From Bartonella rattaustraliani AUST/NH4 (GTDB taxonomy: Bacteria; Pseudomonadota; Alphaproteobacteria; Rhizobiales; Rhizobiaceae): DNA of 39,289 bases. Each line of letters begins with the position of its first letter. Positions within the stretch are counted from its first letter, which is position 1. This document shows, in pieces, positions 16,643 to 24,191 of this stretch. Under the pieces are notes generated by a model. The model ran no database searches. It was not told the DNA's origin and worked only from the letters and a program-made list of their open reading frames with translations. Position numbers and translations under genes: made by a program. The stretch covers positions 1-39,289 of the forward strand of contig NZ_CALW02000012.1 in NCBI RefSeq assembly GCF_000312565.1, written 5' to 3'.

Positions 16643-17176
16643 ATGAAGTCTATTTTTTATTTTATGCTTTGTCTCTTTTTGTTGTTAGGAGCAGGTAAGC
16701 AAAGTTTCGCATTTGAGCCAACAGAAACACAAAAAGCTGGGCTTTCAAGCCTCATTGTTGAGGTGAATGATTCTGTAAAAAACGGAAATTTTACACTTCT
16801 TTCTTCTCATATGCCTGATCGGCTTTATAAAGAGATAGCGCGCCGATTGCAGACGACAGAAGAGAGTTTACATCATGATTTTCTTCAACAGCTGCGTGTT
16901 CAATTTGAAAATTTGCCTGCAGGTGCTTATCATTTAGATGAAACGAACATAGATTATTTGCAAACCGAGAGTGGTGCTGTTTATGCGCTGATTCCGACGA
17001 GACTAGAAACAAAAGATCGTCTTATTAAATATAAGACGTTGGCGATTTTTGATAAAACACGATGGTATTTAATTTATGGTGGTCATAAAACTATACAAAA
17101 TCCAGTTTTTCTAGAAATTTATCCTGATTTTGATCAGATACATCTGCCTCTAAAGGAAGTTATAATGAAGAAATAA
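16643..17176 (+). CDS. Secreted protein of unknown function
   Basis: A 177-residue protein with a clear signal peptide (MKSIFYFMLCLFLLLGAG..., probable cleavage after SFA near residue 23) and a mature domain of about 150 residues that alternates strands and helices (ALIPTRLETKDRLIKYKTLAIFD, then RWYLIYGG). That pattern is compatible with an NTF2/SnoaL-like fold, but this is only a guess. It follows ilvA by 36 bp and is probably co-transcribed. The role is unknown; a periplasmic location is inferred. Confidence 0.75.
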   Translation: MKSIFYFMLCLFLLLGAGKQSFAFEPTETQKAGLSSLIVEVNDSVKNGNFTLLSSHMPDRLYKEIARRLQTTEESLHHDFLQQLRVQFENLPAGAYHLDETNIDYLQTESGAVYALIPTRLETKDRLIKYKTLAIFDKTRWYLIYGGHKTIQNPVFLEIYPDFDQIHLPLKEVIMKK

Positions 17177-17443
17177 ATGCTTGAAATATTGTTTTTTGTT
17201 CATAGTGAAATATATCTTGGGGCTTGCTTTTTTGTTATAATCCAATGATAATAGAGGTGATGGTGTTTTGGGGCTGGTTTCTTGGCTTTTTTAAAAATGA
17301 ATTTATATACCTTTGCCTTGGTTTTAAGGTGCACATGAGATGCGCAAATCGCTCTTTCAAGCGTTGCTTTACAAATTGAAAATATCAAGATCTCTTTTGC
17401 GCAGGTTCTTGAGGAACACAGTTCAGCTTGTTATTTGCTTAGC

Positions 17444-18841
17444 ATGGTTGAGCTGAGGAAAGATTTTATTTTGGATATAAATAGAGAAAATGTTTTTACC
17501 AATTTAGGTTTGTCTCATCTTTTGATTAAAAACTTGCTCGTTGCTGGTATGAATAAACCTAAGCCTGTTCAGGAACAGGCAATTCCAGTGATGTTGAAAG
17601 GATATGATATTTTAGGCATTGCACAGACTGGTTCTGGAAAAACCTTGGCATTTGGTTTGCCTATTTTAAGTCAGGTTTTGGCTTTGGGGAATAAACGGTT
17701 CCCTAAAACTGCGCGTGCTTTGATTTTGGCTCCTACACGTGAGCTTGCTGTTCAAATTGATGAAACAATTTGTGCTGTTGCGAAGGGAACGCATCTTTCT
17801 ACATGTCTTATTTTGGGTGGGGTATCACGTTTAAAACAAATTAAACGCATGAAAACAGGTGTGGATATTTTGATAGCAACGCCAGGGCGTTTAAGAGATC
17901 TTGTTCGTGAAAAATGCGTTGATCTTTCTCAAACGCGTTTTTTTGTTCTCGATGAAGCAGATCGTATGTTAGATATGGGCTTTATTCATGATGTACAGCA
18001 AATCGCAAAGCTTTTGCATCCGGAGTGTCAGACAGTTCTTTTTTCTGCGACAATGCCGAAAGAAATTACGGCATTGGCAAAAACTTTACTTAGTGATCCA
18101 GTAAAAATAGAAATGGCTCCTCAGGGAACCACGGCTGTGGAGGTTACGCAAAAGTTATATTGTGTTCAGACACGTGAAAAAAAGAATATTTTAGGGAAAC
18201 TTTTGACAAATCCGGCGTTTGTTTCGGTTATTGTTTTTACCCGGACGAAACATGGTGCTGATGCTGTTACGCGTAGTCTCGTCAAGATAGGGTATTGTGT
18301 TGCAACAATTCATGGAAATAAATCACAAAATGCTCGTCAATCTGCTTTAAAAGCTTTTCGTGAAGGAGTGGCACAGGTTCTGGTTGCAACAGATATTGCA
18401 GCCCGTGGTATTGATATACCAGGAGTAAGCCACGTTATTAATTATGATTTACCAGATGAAGCTGAAAGTTATGTGCATCGTATTGGTCGTACAGGACGCA
18501 ATGGTGCAAAGGGTGAAGCACTCACGCTGTTTGATGAAGGGATAGAGGGTGCACGATTGCGTGCTGTAGAACGCTTGATTCGTATGCGATTAGCACGTGA
18601 ATCTGTTCCAGAACAGTTTGCTGCATTTCCAGAAAAAACGATTGTGGAAGAAGGCGGAGGGAAGGAGACATCTAAGAAAGAATCTTCTCTGAGAAAACCT
18701 AAACGCCGGAAGCAATTTTTCAATCGTAAAAAAAAGCTGAACAGTCACAGGGTAAAAATTCTTAACCGTCTCATGAAAGGCACAAAAAAGCTAAAGCAAC
18801 AGCAAAGCGTGCGAGGTCTTTTCGTTTCCGAAAGTCCGTGA
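17444..18841 (+). CDS. rhlE: DEAD-box ATP-dependent RNA helicase, RhlE type
   Basis: A 465-residue RNA helicase counted from the ATG at 17444; an in-frame TTG at 17435 is possible, and neither has a strong ribosome-binding site. Motifs in order: Q motif (PKPVQEQAIP), AQTGSGKT (60-67), PTREL, GG, TPGR, DEAD (170-173), SAT (201-203), VFTRTKHGAD, ATDIAARGID, HRIGRTGR. A basic tail of about 65 residues follows. The tail may be frameshifted: after an A8 run at 18728-18735, a neighbouring frame reads HKKAKATAKRARSFRFRKSVKRAA, more like a normal RhlE tail than the annotated end. The catalytic core is intact. Such helicases act in ribosome assembly and RNA decay. Confidence 0.92.
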   Translation: MVELRKDFILDINRENVFTNLGLSHLLIKNLLVAGMNKPKPVQEQAIPVMLKGYDILGIAQTGSGKTLAFGLPILSQVLALGNKRFPKTARALILAPTRELAVQIDETICAVAKGTHLSTCLILGGVSRLKQIKRMKTGVDILIATPGRLRDLVREKCVDLSQTRFFVLDEADRMLDMGFIHDVQQIAKLLHPECQTVLFSATMPKEITALAKTLLSDPVKIEMAPQGTTAVEVTQKLYCVQTREKKNILGKLLTNPAFVSVIVFTRTKHGADAVTRSLVKIGYCVATIHGNKSQNARQSALKAFREGVAQVLVATDIAARGIDIPGVSHVINYDLPDEAESYVHRIGRTGRNGAKGEALTLFDEGIEGARLRAVERLIRMRLARESVPEQFAAFPEKTIVEEGGGKETSKKESSLRKPKRRKQFFNRKKKLNSHRVKILNRLMKGTKKLKQQQSVRGLFVSESP

Positions 18842-19021
18842 AGAGGGCGGCTTGAGTAAAATCTTTAAAAGAGATCGTGGCAGGAATATTGTTCTCTTTT
18901 TAGTGTACTCAAGAGCAAAGGAAGTAAAAAACAGTATTTTTTCTATCATGAAAGGGGGGATAAAGCGGCCCATTTTTTAGAAGTAGCAATATTTTGTCTG
19001 TTGAATGTTAATGGGTTCGTT

Positions 19022-19160
19022 TTAAAGAGATCTCTCTTAAAGTTCTTTAGCCCATTTCGTGGTGGTGTTTGAGTGAATTGTTATAAACGGTAAATCCATT
19101 GTGCACTGCCATCTTCACGCTTATAAAGGGACAAGTCGGTACCGTCATTTTTTTGCCAGC
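19022..19160 (-). pseudogene. P4-type phage integrase remnant (arm-binding N-terminal domain)
   Basis: Read on the minus strand across three frames this gives AGKK / NDGTDLSLYKREDGSAQWIYR / YNNSLKHHHEMG / RTLREISLK. That is the pattern of the DUF4102/Arm-DNA-binding domain of P4-family tyrosine integrases (DGxxLxLxxxxxGSxxWxxRY...RREMGLGxLxxVSLxxAR). The first shift is at an A7 run (about 19147-19153), the next near TTTATAA (about 19084) and the last near GGGCTAA (about 19051). No catalytic domain is visible. It is a short dead scrap of an integrase, consistent with island insertion nearby. The assignment is by pattern, not by search. Confidence 0.7.
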
Positions 19161-19962
19161 TCTCCATCTATTTATCAACTCATAGTGTTGGCAATTTACT
19201 CGCTTCATGAGATTGCGACAGCTCTTACATGAAGGCGATTCATGAGAGGTATTTTCCTTTTTTCTCTCATTTTTATCTTCATGCCAATCTTGCTTATGGC
19301 GTAAAGCCAAGTGAATAAAATTGATTCAACATGAAGTGATTTGAGATGAGATAATTTTACAATATTTGGGGGTATGATTTATGGTTAGTAACGATAAATA
19401 TACATATAAATCAATATGTTGAATGTAGTGAAGAGATATTTTGAAAAGGTCTATGACTTGTAAATTAGAGAGATAAAAACTCTATTTTCAAATTTTCTTA
19501 TGATGCTTATTTAAGATTCGCTTTTTCCTTAAGGGAAAAAGGTTTTATGGTTGAAGAATATGCAACAATTCATTGTTTTCATTATCCCAAAATGCACTGT
19601 TTACCAAATTGGATTTTGATCGAAAAAATAAAAATTTAATAGCAAAAATGAGAAAAGCTTTAGCAAGCTTGGAGAACGGCTCTTTAAAAAAGTAGATTGA
19701 TACGCATTTTTAGAACGAGTGATACAAAACCAACTCATAAGTTGCAATCATGAATGAGAAAAGATTCCTCTCTCACACATAAAAAAAGGGAATAGAAAGG
19801 GCAATGTGGGGTGGGACTCAAAATGTCTAAGAGAAGCAGGAATTATTTCAATATAAGAGCAGACATAACATTGGGAATTGGAAAGTAAAATGGAAAGAGC
19901 ATCGTGAGCGTTAAAGTTGTTTCATCATCTTTACTATACTTATATTTTAATGTGTCATGAGC

Positions 19963-20226
19963 TCATGATATTTCACTTTTATTCCATATTCCTTGTAACT
20001 TAGGGAATAAATGCGGTGTGATATGACTTATGTTTTTTAGATCAAGATCATGTTTATGCTAAATTTCCCATTGATCTGATTGTTTTTGAAAGTAATCTTT
20101 GAATTTAATTGCTTCTTTGAAATTTCTATTCTCAAACTTTAATTTTTGCATTTTTGTCTCAAAAAAGAATAGAAAAATTAAAATTATTATATGAATAAAA
20201 AGAGTTATATGTTTTTGTAAAATCAT
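19963..20226 (-). pseudogene. Unknown membrane-anchored protein, interrupted by an in-frame TAG
   Basis: An ATG at 20226 (weak AAAGAA upstream) opens a 55-codon reading frame with a hydrophobic helix (LFIHIIILIFLFFF) followed by a charged segment (KLKFENRNFKEAIKFKDYF). It stops at TAG (complement of 20059-20061). The same frame then stays open for 31 more codons of coding-like sequence (DLDLKNISHITPHLFPKLQG) to TGA at 19963-19965. An 88-codon frame with a single stop suggests a small anchored protein gene killed by one point mutation. The family is unknown. Confidence 0.5.
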
Positions 20227-20282
20227 TTCTTTAAGCTTTATAGAGTAAAGTTATCAGAAAGTTTCTAGGTTATTTGCGCGGT

Positions 20283-20440
20283 TTAATTTTTTCTCAAAAA
20301 GTTACGATTCATCATTTTACGTAATCGAAGTGTTCTTTCGATTATTTTGCAATTTTTAGTGATTCATTGGAAGACAGAAAGCCTATTGGGCGGTTATCTT
20401 CATGAACATTGAATGTGAATTTGAGGATTTTTGTTTTCAT
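20283..20440 (-). pseudogene. Frameshifted small unknown gene
   Basis: From ATG at 20440 a 32-residue frame (start MKTKILKFTFNVHEDNRPIG) ends at TAA (20342-20344). A neighbouring frame continues without a gap as IIERTLRLRKMMNRNFLRKN to a stop at 20283-20285. The join lies in GCAAAATAATCG. The composition is protein-like across the shift, so one small gene with one frameshift is likely. No homologue is recognised. It lies just outside the left end of the 3-kb element. Confidence 0.45.
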
Positions 20441-20787
20441 TATAAAAAAATAAATTTATGGAGTTTTTTATTAATCTTGTGAGAAAAGTTGTACTTTCTT
20501 ATTCGGCACGTTTTTTATCTTAAAAAGATTCAGTGTAAGCTTCAAAGAGAGAATAGTGTTTTTGTGAAGTGGAGAGCTTTCATTCTTTGTCTATTGTAGT
20601 TTGACAGTAGATTTTGCAGTAAGTGGGAAGAGGTGGGATTAGTTAGGAATAGGTGGTAATTTGTTGTTTTTACGTACAATTTTTACCATTAAATGCGCGT
20701 TTTGTCAAAATAGATTTTGACACCTAAAATTGGAAAAAATGCGAAAAATGGTAAAAGTTACGATTTTGTAGCAAAAATGAGAAAAGT

Positions 20788-20828
20788 CTTTGAAAGCCCA
20801 GAAAACCGCCTTTGAAGACCCCTTGAAA
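20788..20828. repeat. Phased CTTTGAAR repeats in the left end of the 3-kb element
   Basis: Units at 20788 (CTTTGAAA), 20810 (CTTTGAAG) and 20821 (CCTTGAAA): steps of 22 and 11 bp, keeping the helical phase seen in the other arrays. Confidence 0.65.
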
Positions 20829-20925
20829 AAAATCAATCCAAAAGTTCAATGGACTCTAAAATCAACCAAAAATGATCCCAAAAGCAAAAAAGATTTTCAT
20901 ATCGATTTTTCCTTTTAGAGGAGCA

Positions 20926-21456
20926 TTAAGCCGTATCTTGTGTAGTTACTAGATGTGCTTTTTCAACTTCTATTTGACGCTTTAAATGCAATTTTAGAAG
21001 AGGCAAAGTAAGTTCCACTTCTTCAGTGTCGTTTATGTTTTGAACAAGCTCTTGTAACTTTTTATAAAGCTCTGCCGCTAATTCCGCTAGATCTTCAGGG
21101 GGGAGTTTTATATTTGCATCGCGATAGGTTGTATAAGCTATGCGACCGAGTTTTTTCATGAGTCCAGCAGGAATGGTAGGTGCTTTTAAAACCGCTGTTT
21201 TCGCTTTTGCTATGTCACTAAACATTTCACCTTCACCTGTAGCTAGCCATTCCACAGATACACCACAAACATTTTTGTAAATTACTAACATCGATACAGG
21301 TGGTTCGCGTAAGCCAGTTTCGTAGTTACTCATAGTACTTTCAGGTACTGCAAGATGATCAGCAAACTGTTTGCGTTCCAAAAAACCAAGGGCAAGCCGT
21401 ACTTCACGTAATCGTTTTGCCAGTTCTGTTTTAGGTTCTTTTTTAGGTCGTCCCAA
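20926..21456 (-). CDS. XRE-family phage-type repressor
   Basis: A 176-residue DNA-binding protein. Residues about 10-65 form a Cro/CI-type helix-turn-helix (LAKRLREVRLALGFLERKQF, then ESTMSNYETGLREPPV), followed by a short segment (VCGVSVEWLATGEG) usual in phage repressors of this family. The C-terminal part is helical and ends in a charged stretch; there is no visible LexA-type Ser-Lys peptidase motif, so RecA-triggered self-cleavage is not supported. The start is TTG at 21454-21456, supported by AGGAG nine bases upstream and by the start of the conserved GRPKK segment. It is divergent from the Ner-like gene and the shared 152-bp region holds a palindromic operator. Confidence 0.88.
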   Translation of the reverse strand: MGRPKKEPKTELAKRLREVRLALGFLERKQFADHLAVPESTMSNYETGLREPPVSMLVIYKNVCGVSVEWLATGEGEMFSDIAKAKTAVLKAPTIPAGLMKKLGRIAYTTYRDANIKLPPEDLAELAAELYKKLQELVQNINDTEEVELTLPLLKLHLKRQIEVEKAHLVTTQDTA

Positions 21457-21490
21457 AAAAAATCACTCCTAATCCACATCCAGGTTGACT

Positions 21491-21508
21491 AATTCACAAA
21501 AGTGAATT
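21491..21508. promoter_or_regulatory. Palindromic operator candidate between repressor and Ner-like gene
   Basis: AATTCAC-AAAA-GTGAATT is a perfect 7-bp dyad with a 4-bp spacer, 35 bp upstream of the repressor start, in the divergent control region. It is the likeliest binding site for the XRE repressor. Binding is inferred. Confidence 0.65.
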
Positions 21509-21522
21509 ATGTATCCTATTAC

Positions 21523-21546
21523 CGCCCGTTATTGAGGGCGTTTATT
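21523..21546 (+). terminator. Hairpin with T-rich tail in the control region (possible early terminator)
   Basis: CGCCC (21523-21527) pairs with GGGCG (21536-21540) around an 8-nt loop, followed by TTTATT. It lies between the operator and the Ner-like gene and could attenuate rightward transcription. Confidence 0.4.
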
Positions 21547-21565
21547 GTACATTTAACCCCACAAA

Positions 21566-21590
21566 AAACGGATGATTTGAGCATCCGTTT
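21566..21590 (+). promoter_or_regulatory. Hairpin upstream of the Ner-like gene ribosome-binding site
   Basis: AAACGGATG (21566-21574) pairs perfectly with CATCCGTTT (21582-21590) across a 7-nt loop. It ends six bases before the AGGAG (21597-21600 region) of the Ner-like gene, so in RNA it could affect translation; in DNA it could be a second operator. Confidence 0.5.
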
Positions 21591-21608
21591 AAAGCAGGAG
21601 CGAAAGTT

Positions 21609-21902
21609 ATGACAATCACACAAAAATGGGATCGCCATAGTATTTTAGCCGAGCCACACTACCGTAACATGACCTTGGCGGAGCTCGCGAAAGCATATCA
21701 ACTCCCTTCATCCAGCGTTCAGCATATCTGGACACGACCCAATGAGAAAGCCGAGCGTGCTATTGCAGACTTTATCGGCTTGCCCGTCGAGCAAGTTTTC
21801 TTTGAGCGCTACCCCAAAAGTCGCCGTCGCATTTTTAAAGCAGCAAAACACGCTCATACGGATTCCATCAAACATTCCCCATTGCGTGGGAGTGCTGCTT
21901 AA
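21609..21902 (+). CDS. Ner/Nlp-type winged-helix phage regulator
   Basis: A 97-residue DNA-binding protein like phage Mu Ner and E. coli SfsB/Nlp. Conserved features: KWDRHSILAEPHYRNMTLAE, then LAKAYQLPSSSVQHIWTRP (recognition helix) and ERAIADFIGLPVEQVFFERYP, the family's most recognisable segment. In Mu-like phages Ner shuts down early transcription. AGGAG lies eight bases before the ATG. It faces the XRE repressor across an operator region, giving a two-regulator switch. The C-terminal 25 residues are a basic tail without a known motif. The gene appears intact. Confidence 0.85.
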   Translation: MTITQKWDRHSILAEPHYRNMTLAELAKAYQLPSSSVQHIWTRPNEKAERAIADFIGLPVEQVFFERYPKSRRRIFKAAKHAHTDSIKHSPLRGSAA

Positions 21903-21972
21903 AACTGTGTTGGCTTTGCGTGTTAGTGCATTTGCCATGAATTTAAATACCATAAGATAAAAAGGTTTATCA

Positions 21973-22098
21973 ATGTCTAAAGATCAAGACGAAATAGGCA
22001 AGGTAAATTGCATAGAGTTTCATCAGGGGGCAGCCATTTGGGTCATAGCTGATGATCAGATTGTCTTTATCGGGGGTGGTTATAGTTGCTGCTTATAA
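21973..22098 (+). CDS. Short 41-residue ORF, possibly the 5' part of a frameshifted gene
   Basis: It starts at ATG 21973 with AAAAGG seven bases upstream and reads MSKDQDEIGKVNCIEFHQGA..., ending at TAA 22096-22098. A G5 run at about 22071-22075 could have shifted the frame: the next frame continues as VAAYNLWTPEEKRELFNPY into the DnaA-C-like ORF. It is either a small gene in its own right or the start of that gene. No family is recognised. Confidence 0.4.
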   Translation: MSKDQDEIGKVNCIEFHQGAAIWVIADDQIVFIGGGYSCCL

Positions 22099-22432
22099 TT
22101 TATGGACCCCAGAGGAAAAGAGAGAGCTCTTCAATCCTTATTCAGAAGTTGAACGTTTAGAAATGATGCTTAGCTGTTCTTTTAGAGCAGTGAGTTGTGG
22201 CTTTAGGCATCTGCCGATACGCTTTATTATAGATCCGCCGCATTATTTGTTTGATGCGATGTTGGCGCGGCAAATTGCCATTCATATTTTGCATTATCAG
22301 TTTGAGGTGCCACGGCGGCGCATTGTTGCCATGCAAGAGCGTGAACGTACAGCAGTTGCTCGCTCTTTGCGTACAATTAATCGGCGTTTGGAAGAACCAG
22401 TTTTTGCGAGATCTTATCGAAGTTGCCGATAG
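22052..22432 (+). pseudogene. DnaA C-terminal-domain-like phage protein, 3'-truncated
   Basis: The ORF gives up to 126 residues; coding-like sequence starts around VAAYNLWTPEEKRE. Near the end, DAMLARQIAIHILHYQFEV followed by RRRIVAMQERERTAVARSLR resembles the DNA-binding domain IV of DnaA as found in small phage proteins of Rhizobiales. The frame runs out in RSYRSCR exactly where, in another frame, a ParB-like C-terminus begins (FLRDLIEVADRIGLSKES). This points to a deletion fusing two genes near 22400-22425. The DnaA resemblance is by pattern and moderate. Confidence 0.5.
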
Positions 22433-22787
22433 GATTGGTTTATCGAAGGAGTCTGTGAAACGTCTCGATCGCATTTCTCAGCATTTACAGCCGGAATTGC
22501 GTTCGGTTTTGCGTGGGACGGCATTGGCAGATAATCAGGCGCAGTTGTTCAAATTAGCTAAGATGGAGCCGGTTTTCCAACGGCGGGTGGCGATTGCTTT
22601 GCAACAGATTGAGGGAGATTTACGGCGTGCTATTGATTTGGTCAATGGGATTAATACGCCGCTGAAAATGAATGAACAGGAACGGATTTATGCCCAATTG
22701 TTAGGGGTATGGAAAAGAGCAGATGCGCAGACAAAGGGGCGTTTTTGTGATTATCTTGAGAAAGAACGTGGGGAGGAGCAGGCATGA
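22395..22787 (+). pseudogene. ParB-like protein, C-terminal remnant
   Basis: In the frame open to TGA 22785-22787, the sequence from about 22395 reads DLIEVADRIGLSKESVKRLDR, then PELRSVLRGTALADNQAQLFKLAKMEP and LLGVWKRADAQTKGRFCDYL. These match the region after the helix-turn-helix and the tail of phage and plasmid ParB-like proteins (LRGTxLADNxxxL...AKxxP and W.RA....RFxxxL). The N-terminal ParB nuclease-like domain is missing and upstream codons belong to a different gene in another frame, so this is a broken gene. The formal ORF start at 22251 is not meaningful. Confidence 0.6.
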
Positions 22788-22924
22788 AGAGGCATGGTTC
22801 TCAACAGCTTGATTTCTTTCAAGGGAAATGTCATCAGAACAATTTGCAACCCGTATTATCTCTGAACAAACAGAGGTCTCTTCTTGTGATATTCGACGAG
22901 GCAATCTCTCAGAAGAGCAATTGA
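22784..22924 (+). pseudogene. 5' stub of a gene fused out of frame to dnaB
   Basis: ATG at 22784 overlaps the ParB-like stop (ATGA) and is preceded by a strong GGAGGAGC site, so it is the true start of the next gene in the old operon. The first residues MKRHGSQQLDFFQG look native. After about 22820 the sequence belongs to dnaB in another frame, and the stub ends at TGA 22922-22924. It marks a deletion that removed the rest of this gene and the front of dnaB. Confidence 0.5.
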
Positions 22925-23496
22925 GCAAAATTATTCGTGCAACGCATCATTTACAAAAAATACCCCTTTATATCGACCAAACTGGTGGTATCTCCCTTGC
23001 CCAATTATCCGCCCGTGCAAGGCGTCTCAAACGCCAACATGGTTTGGGTGTCTTAGTCATTGATTATATCCAGTTAATGACAAGTAGCGCAAAACGTTCT
23101 TCAGAAAACCGCGTTCAAGAAATCACAGCGATTACCATGGGGCTTAAAGCTTTGGCAAAAGAACTCAATATCCCCATCATTGCTCTTTCACAGCTCTCAC
23201 GCCAAGTTGAAAACCGAACAAATAAACGTCCCCAGCTTGCCGATCTACGAGAATCAGGTTCCATTGAACAAGATGCCGATGTTGTGCTGTTTGTTTATCG
23301 TGGAGAATATTATCTCAAAAATGAAGCACCCAAAGAAGGCTCCCTTGAGTATAGTAAATGGCAAGAGGCAATGGAGAAAGCCAAGGGCAAAGCTGAGGTT
23401 ATTATAGCCAAACAACGTCATGGTCCGACAGGCGCCGTTCCTCTTGCCTTTCAATCCGATTTTACACGCTTTAGCGATCTGGAAGAGAGAAGATAA
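22818..23496 (+). pseudogene. DnaB-like replicative helicase, 5'-truncated
   Basis: From the ATG at 22828 there are 222 residues, but that ATG is an internal methionine: the preceding GAA gives EMSSEQFATRIISEQ, the well-known SLEMSxEQ segment of DnaB just after Walker A. The N-terminal domain, linker and Walker A are gone. Walker B (VLVIDYIQLM, residues 75-84) and ALSQLSRQVENR remain. The join with the preceding gene stub lies near 22820. Length is about half of a normal helicase of about 470 residues. Apart from a few substitutions it equals bases 1-560, a conservation that is surprising for a dead gene. Confidence 0.85.
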
Positions 23497-23681
23497 TCAG
23501 GTAATATCTTAGAAAAAATCCAAGAGGCTCTCACCCAAAATTATGCATCTTAAAACGCCCTTTGAAAGACCTTTGAAAACCCTTTGAAAACCCCTTTAAT
23601 TTTTTTAAAAAGACGTGAATTTTAAAAATGAATTGCTGCAAAACCTGGTGTCAAATTCTGCAAAACCTGATGACAAGCTAC
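22937..23681 (+). repeat. Long direct repeat, copy B (partner 1-744)
   Basis: This is the right-hand copy of the approximately 745-bp direct repeat, covering most of the truncated dnaB, its 3' flank, the phased CTTTGAAA repeats (23560, 23571, 23582) and the right terminal repeat. It differs from copy A by scattered single bases and ends at the same point, where unrelated flanks begin. Confidence 0.95.
23560..23600. repeat. 11-bp-phased CTTTGAAR repeats, copy B
   Basis: CTTTGAAA at 23560, 23571 and 23582, then a degenerate CTTTAATT at 23594: steps of 11, 11 and 12 bp, the same as in copy A. Confidence 0.8.
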
Positions 23682-23928
23682 ATCATTTCGCTTGTAGGGT
23701 GAATGTGTGAAAGAATACTTTTTACACTGACAAGGCTGTTCACCAAGAGCTGGAAAGAATCAATCTTCCTTTCAAATTTATAGCAAAAACGTAAATTATA
23801 GGGTTCTCTGTTTGAAATTCTATCACCGAACGTGCATTTAAAGTTTCCGTTCTTTGGAAAAGAGTGAAAAATCAATCGGCATTACACTACGCAATAAAAA
23901 TTTGTAGAAATCTGTTTTATGAAAAATG

Positions 23929-24003
23929 TGGCTCCCCGGGCCGGATTCGAACCAGCGACCAACCGGTTAACAGCCGGTTGCTCTACCGCTGAGCTACCGG
24001 GGA
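23929..24003 (-). tRNA. tRNA-Asn(GTT)
   Basis: A 75-nt tRNA on the minus strand: TCCCCGG acceptor pairing with CCGGGGA, discriminator G, encoded CCA at 23929-23931, TAGCTCAGCGGTAGAGC D-arm and GGTTCGAATCC T-arm. The anticodon GTT is the complement of 23969-23971. Confidence 0.96.
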
Positions 24004-24191
24004 ACAGTGCCCAAATATTATTAATCAAGGGCTATAGCAAAGCAATCGTGATTTGCAAAGGATAAAATTACTTTTTTTGAAAAAAAAGTATGAGAAATTA
24101 TAGAAGAAGAGGAAAAAAGATGAAAGAAAATTTCTATAGCTTGACGGATGCGTTCCCTTCGCTTATTGAAAAACTTACCTGTTTTTTACGA

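Larger units (their letters stand above)
18842..20595. other. Degraded intergenic region between rhlE and the 3-kb element
   Basis: This 1.75-kb stretch has no intact gene of note. It holds three minus-strand remnants listed separately (integrase, about 19022-19160; two unknown genes, 19963-20226 and 20283-20440). A 30-codon plus-strand ORF at 19547-19639 has a fair ribosome-binding site (AAGGGAAAAAGG) but no recognisable product. The stretch AGCAAAAATGAGAAAAG near 19642 also occurs near 20770 in the element's left end, perhaps a scrap of another copy. Confidence 0.6.
20596..23681. mobile_element. 3.1-kb phage-like element with 24-bp imperfect terminal inverted repeats
   Basis: Left end 20596-20619 (GTAGTTTGACAGTAGA then TTTTGCAG); right end 23658-23681, a near copy of its reverse complement (about 19 of 24), with a further inner right subrepeat at 23636-23657. 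CTTTGAAR repeats in 11-bp steps sit inside both ends. Contents in order: XRE repressor (minus), operator region, Ner-like regulator (plus), then collapsed DnaA-C-like, ParB-like and DnaB-like genes. No transposase or integrase lies within. It looks like the remains of a phage or plasmid-like replicon whose replication genes have been fused by deletion. The right end is 247 bp from the 3' end of tRNA-Asn. Confidence 0.75.

Noticed and set aside
19047-19310. 87-residue minus-strand ORF
   Set aside because: The recognisable integrase sequence runs through it in more than one frame, so the ORF as such is chance.
22251-22394. N-terminal part of the 178-residue ORF ending at 22787
   Set aside because: This part overlaps the DnaA-C-like gene in another frame and is a shadow; only the ParB-like part after about 22395 is meaningful.
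20590-23690. Target-site duplication flanking the 3-kb element
   Set aside because: The left flank (CTATT) and right flank (ATCATTT) show no convincing direct repeat, nor do the flanks of the 410-bp element.
23682-23928. Duplicated tRNA-Asn 3' end as an attachment site
   Set aside because: I found no second copy of the tRNA 3' segment near either end of the element.
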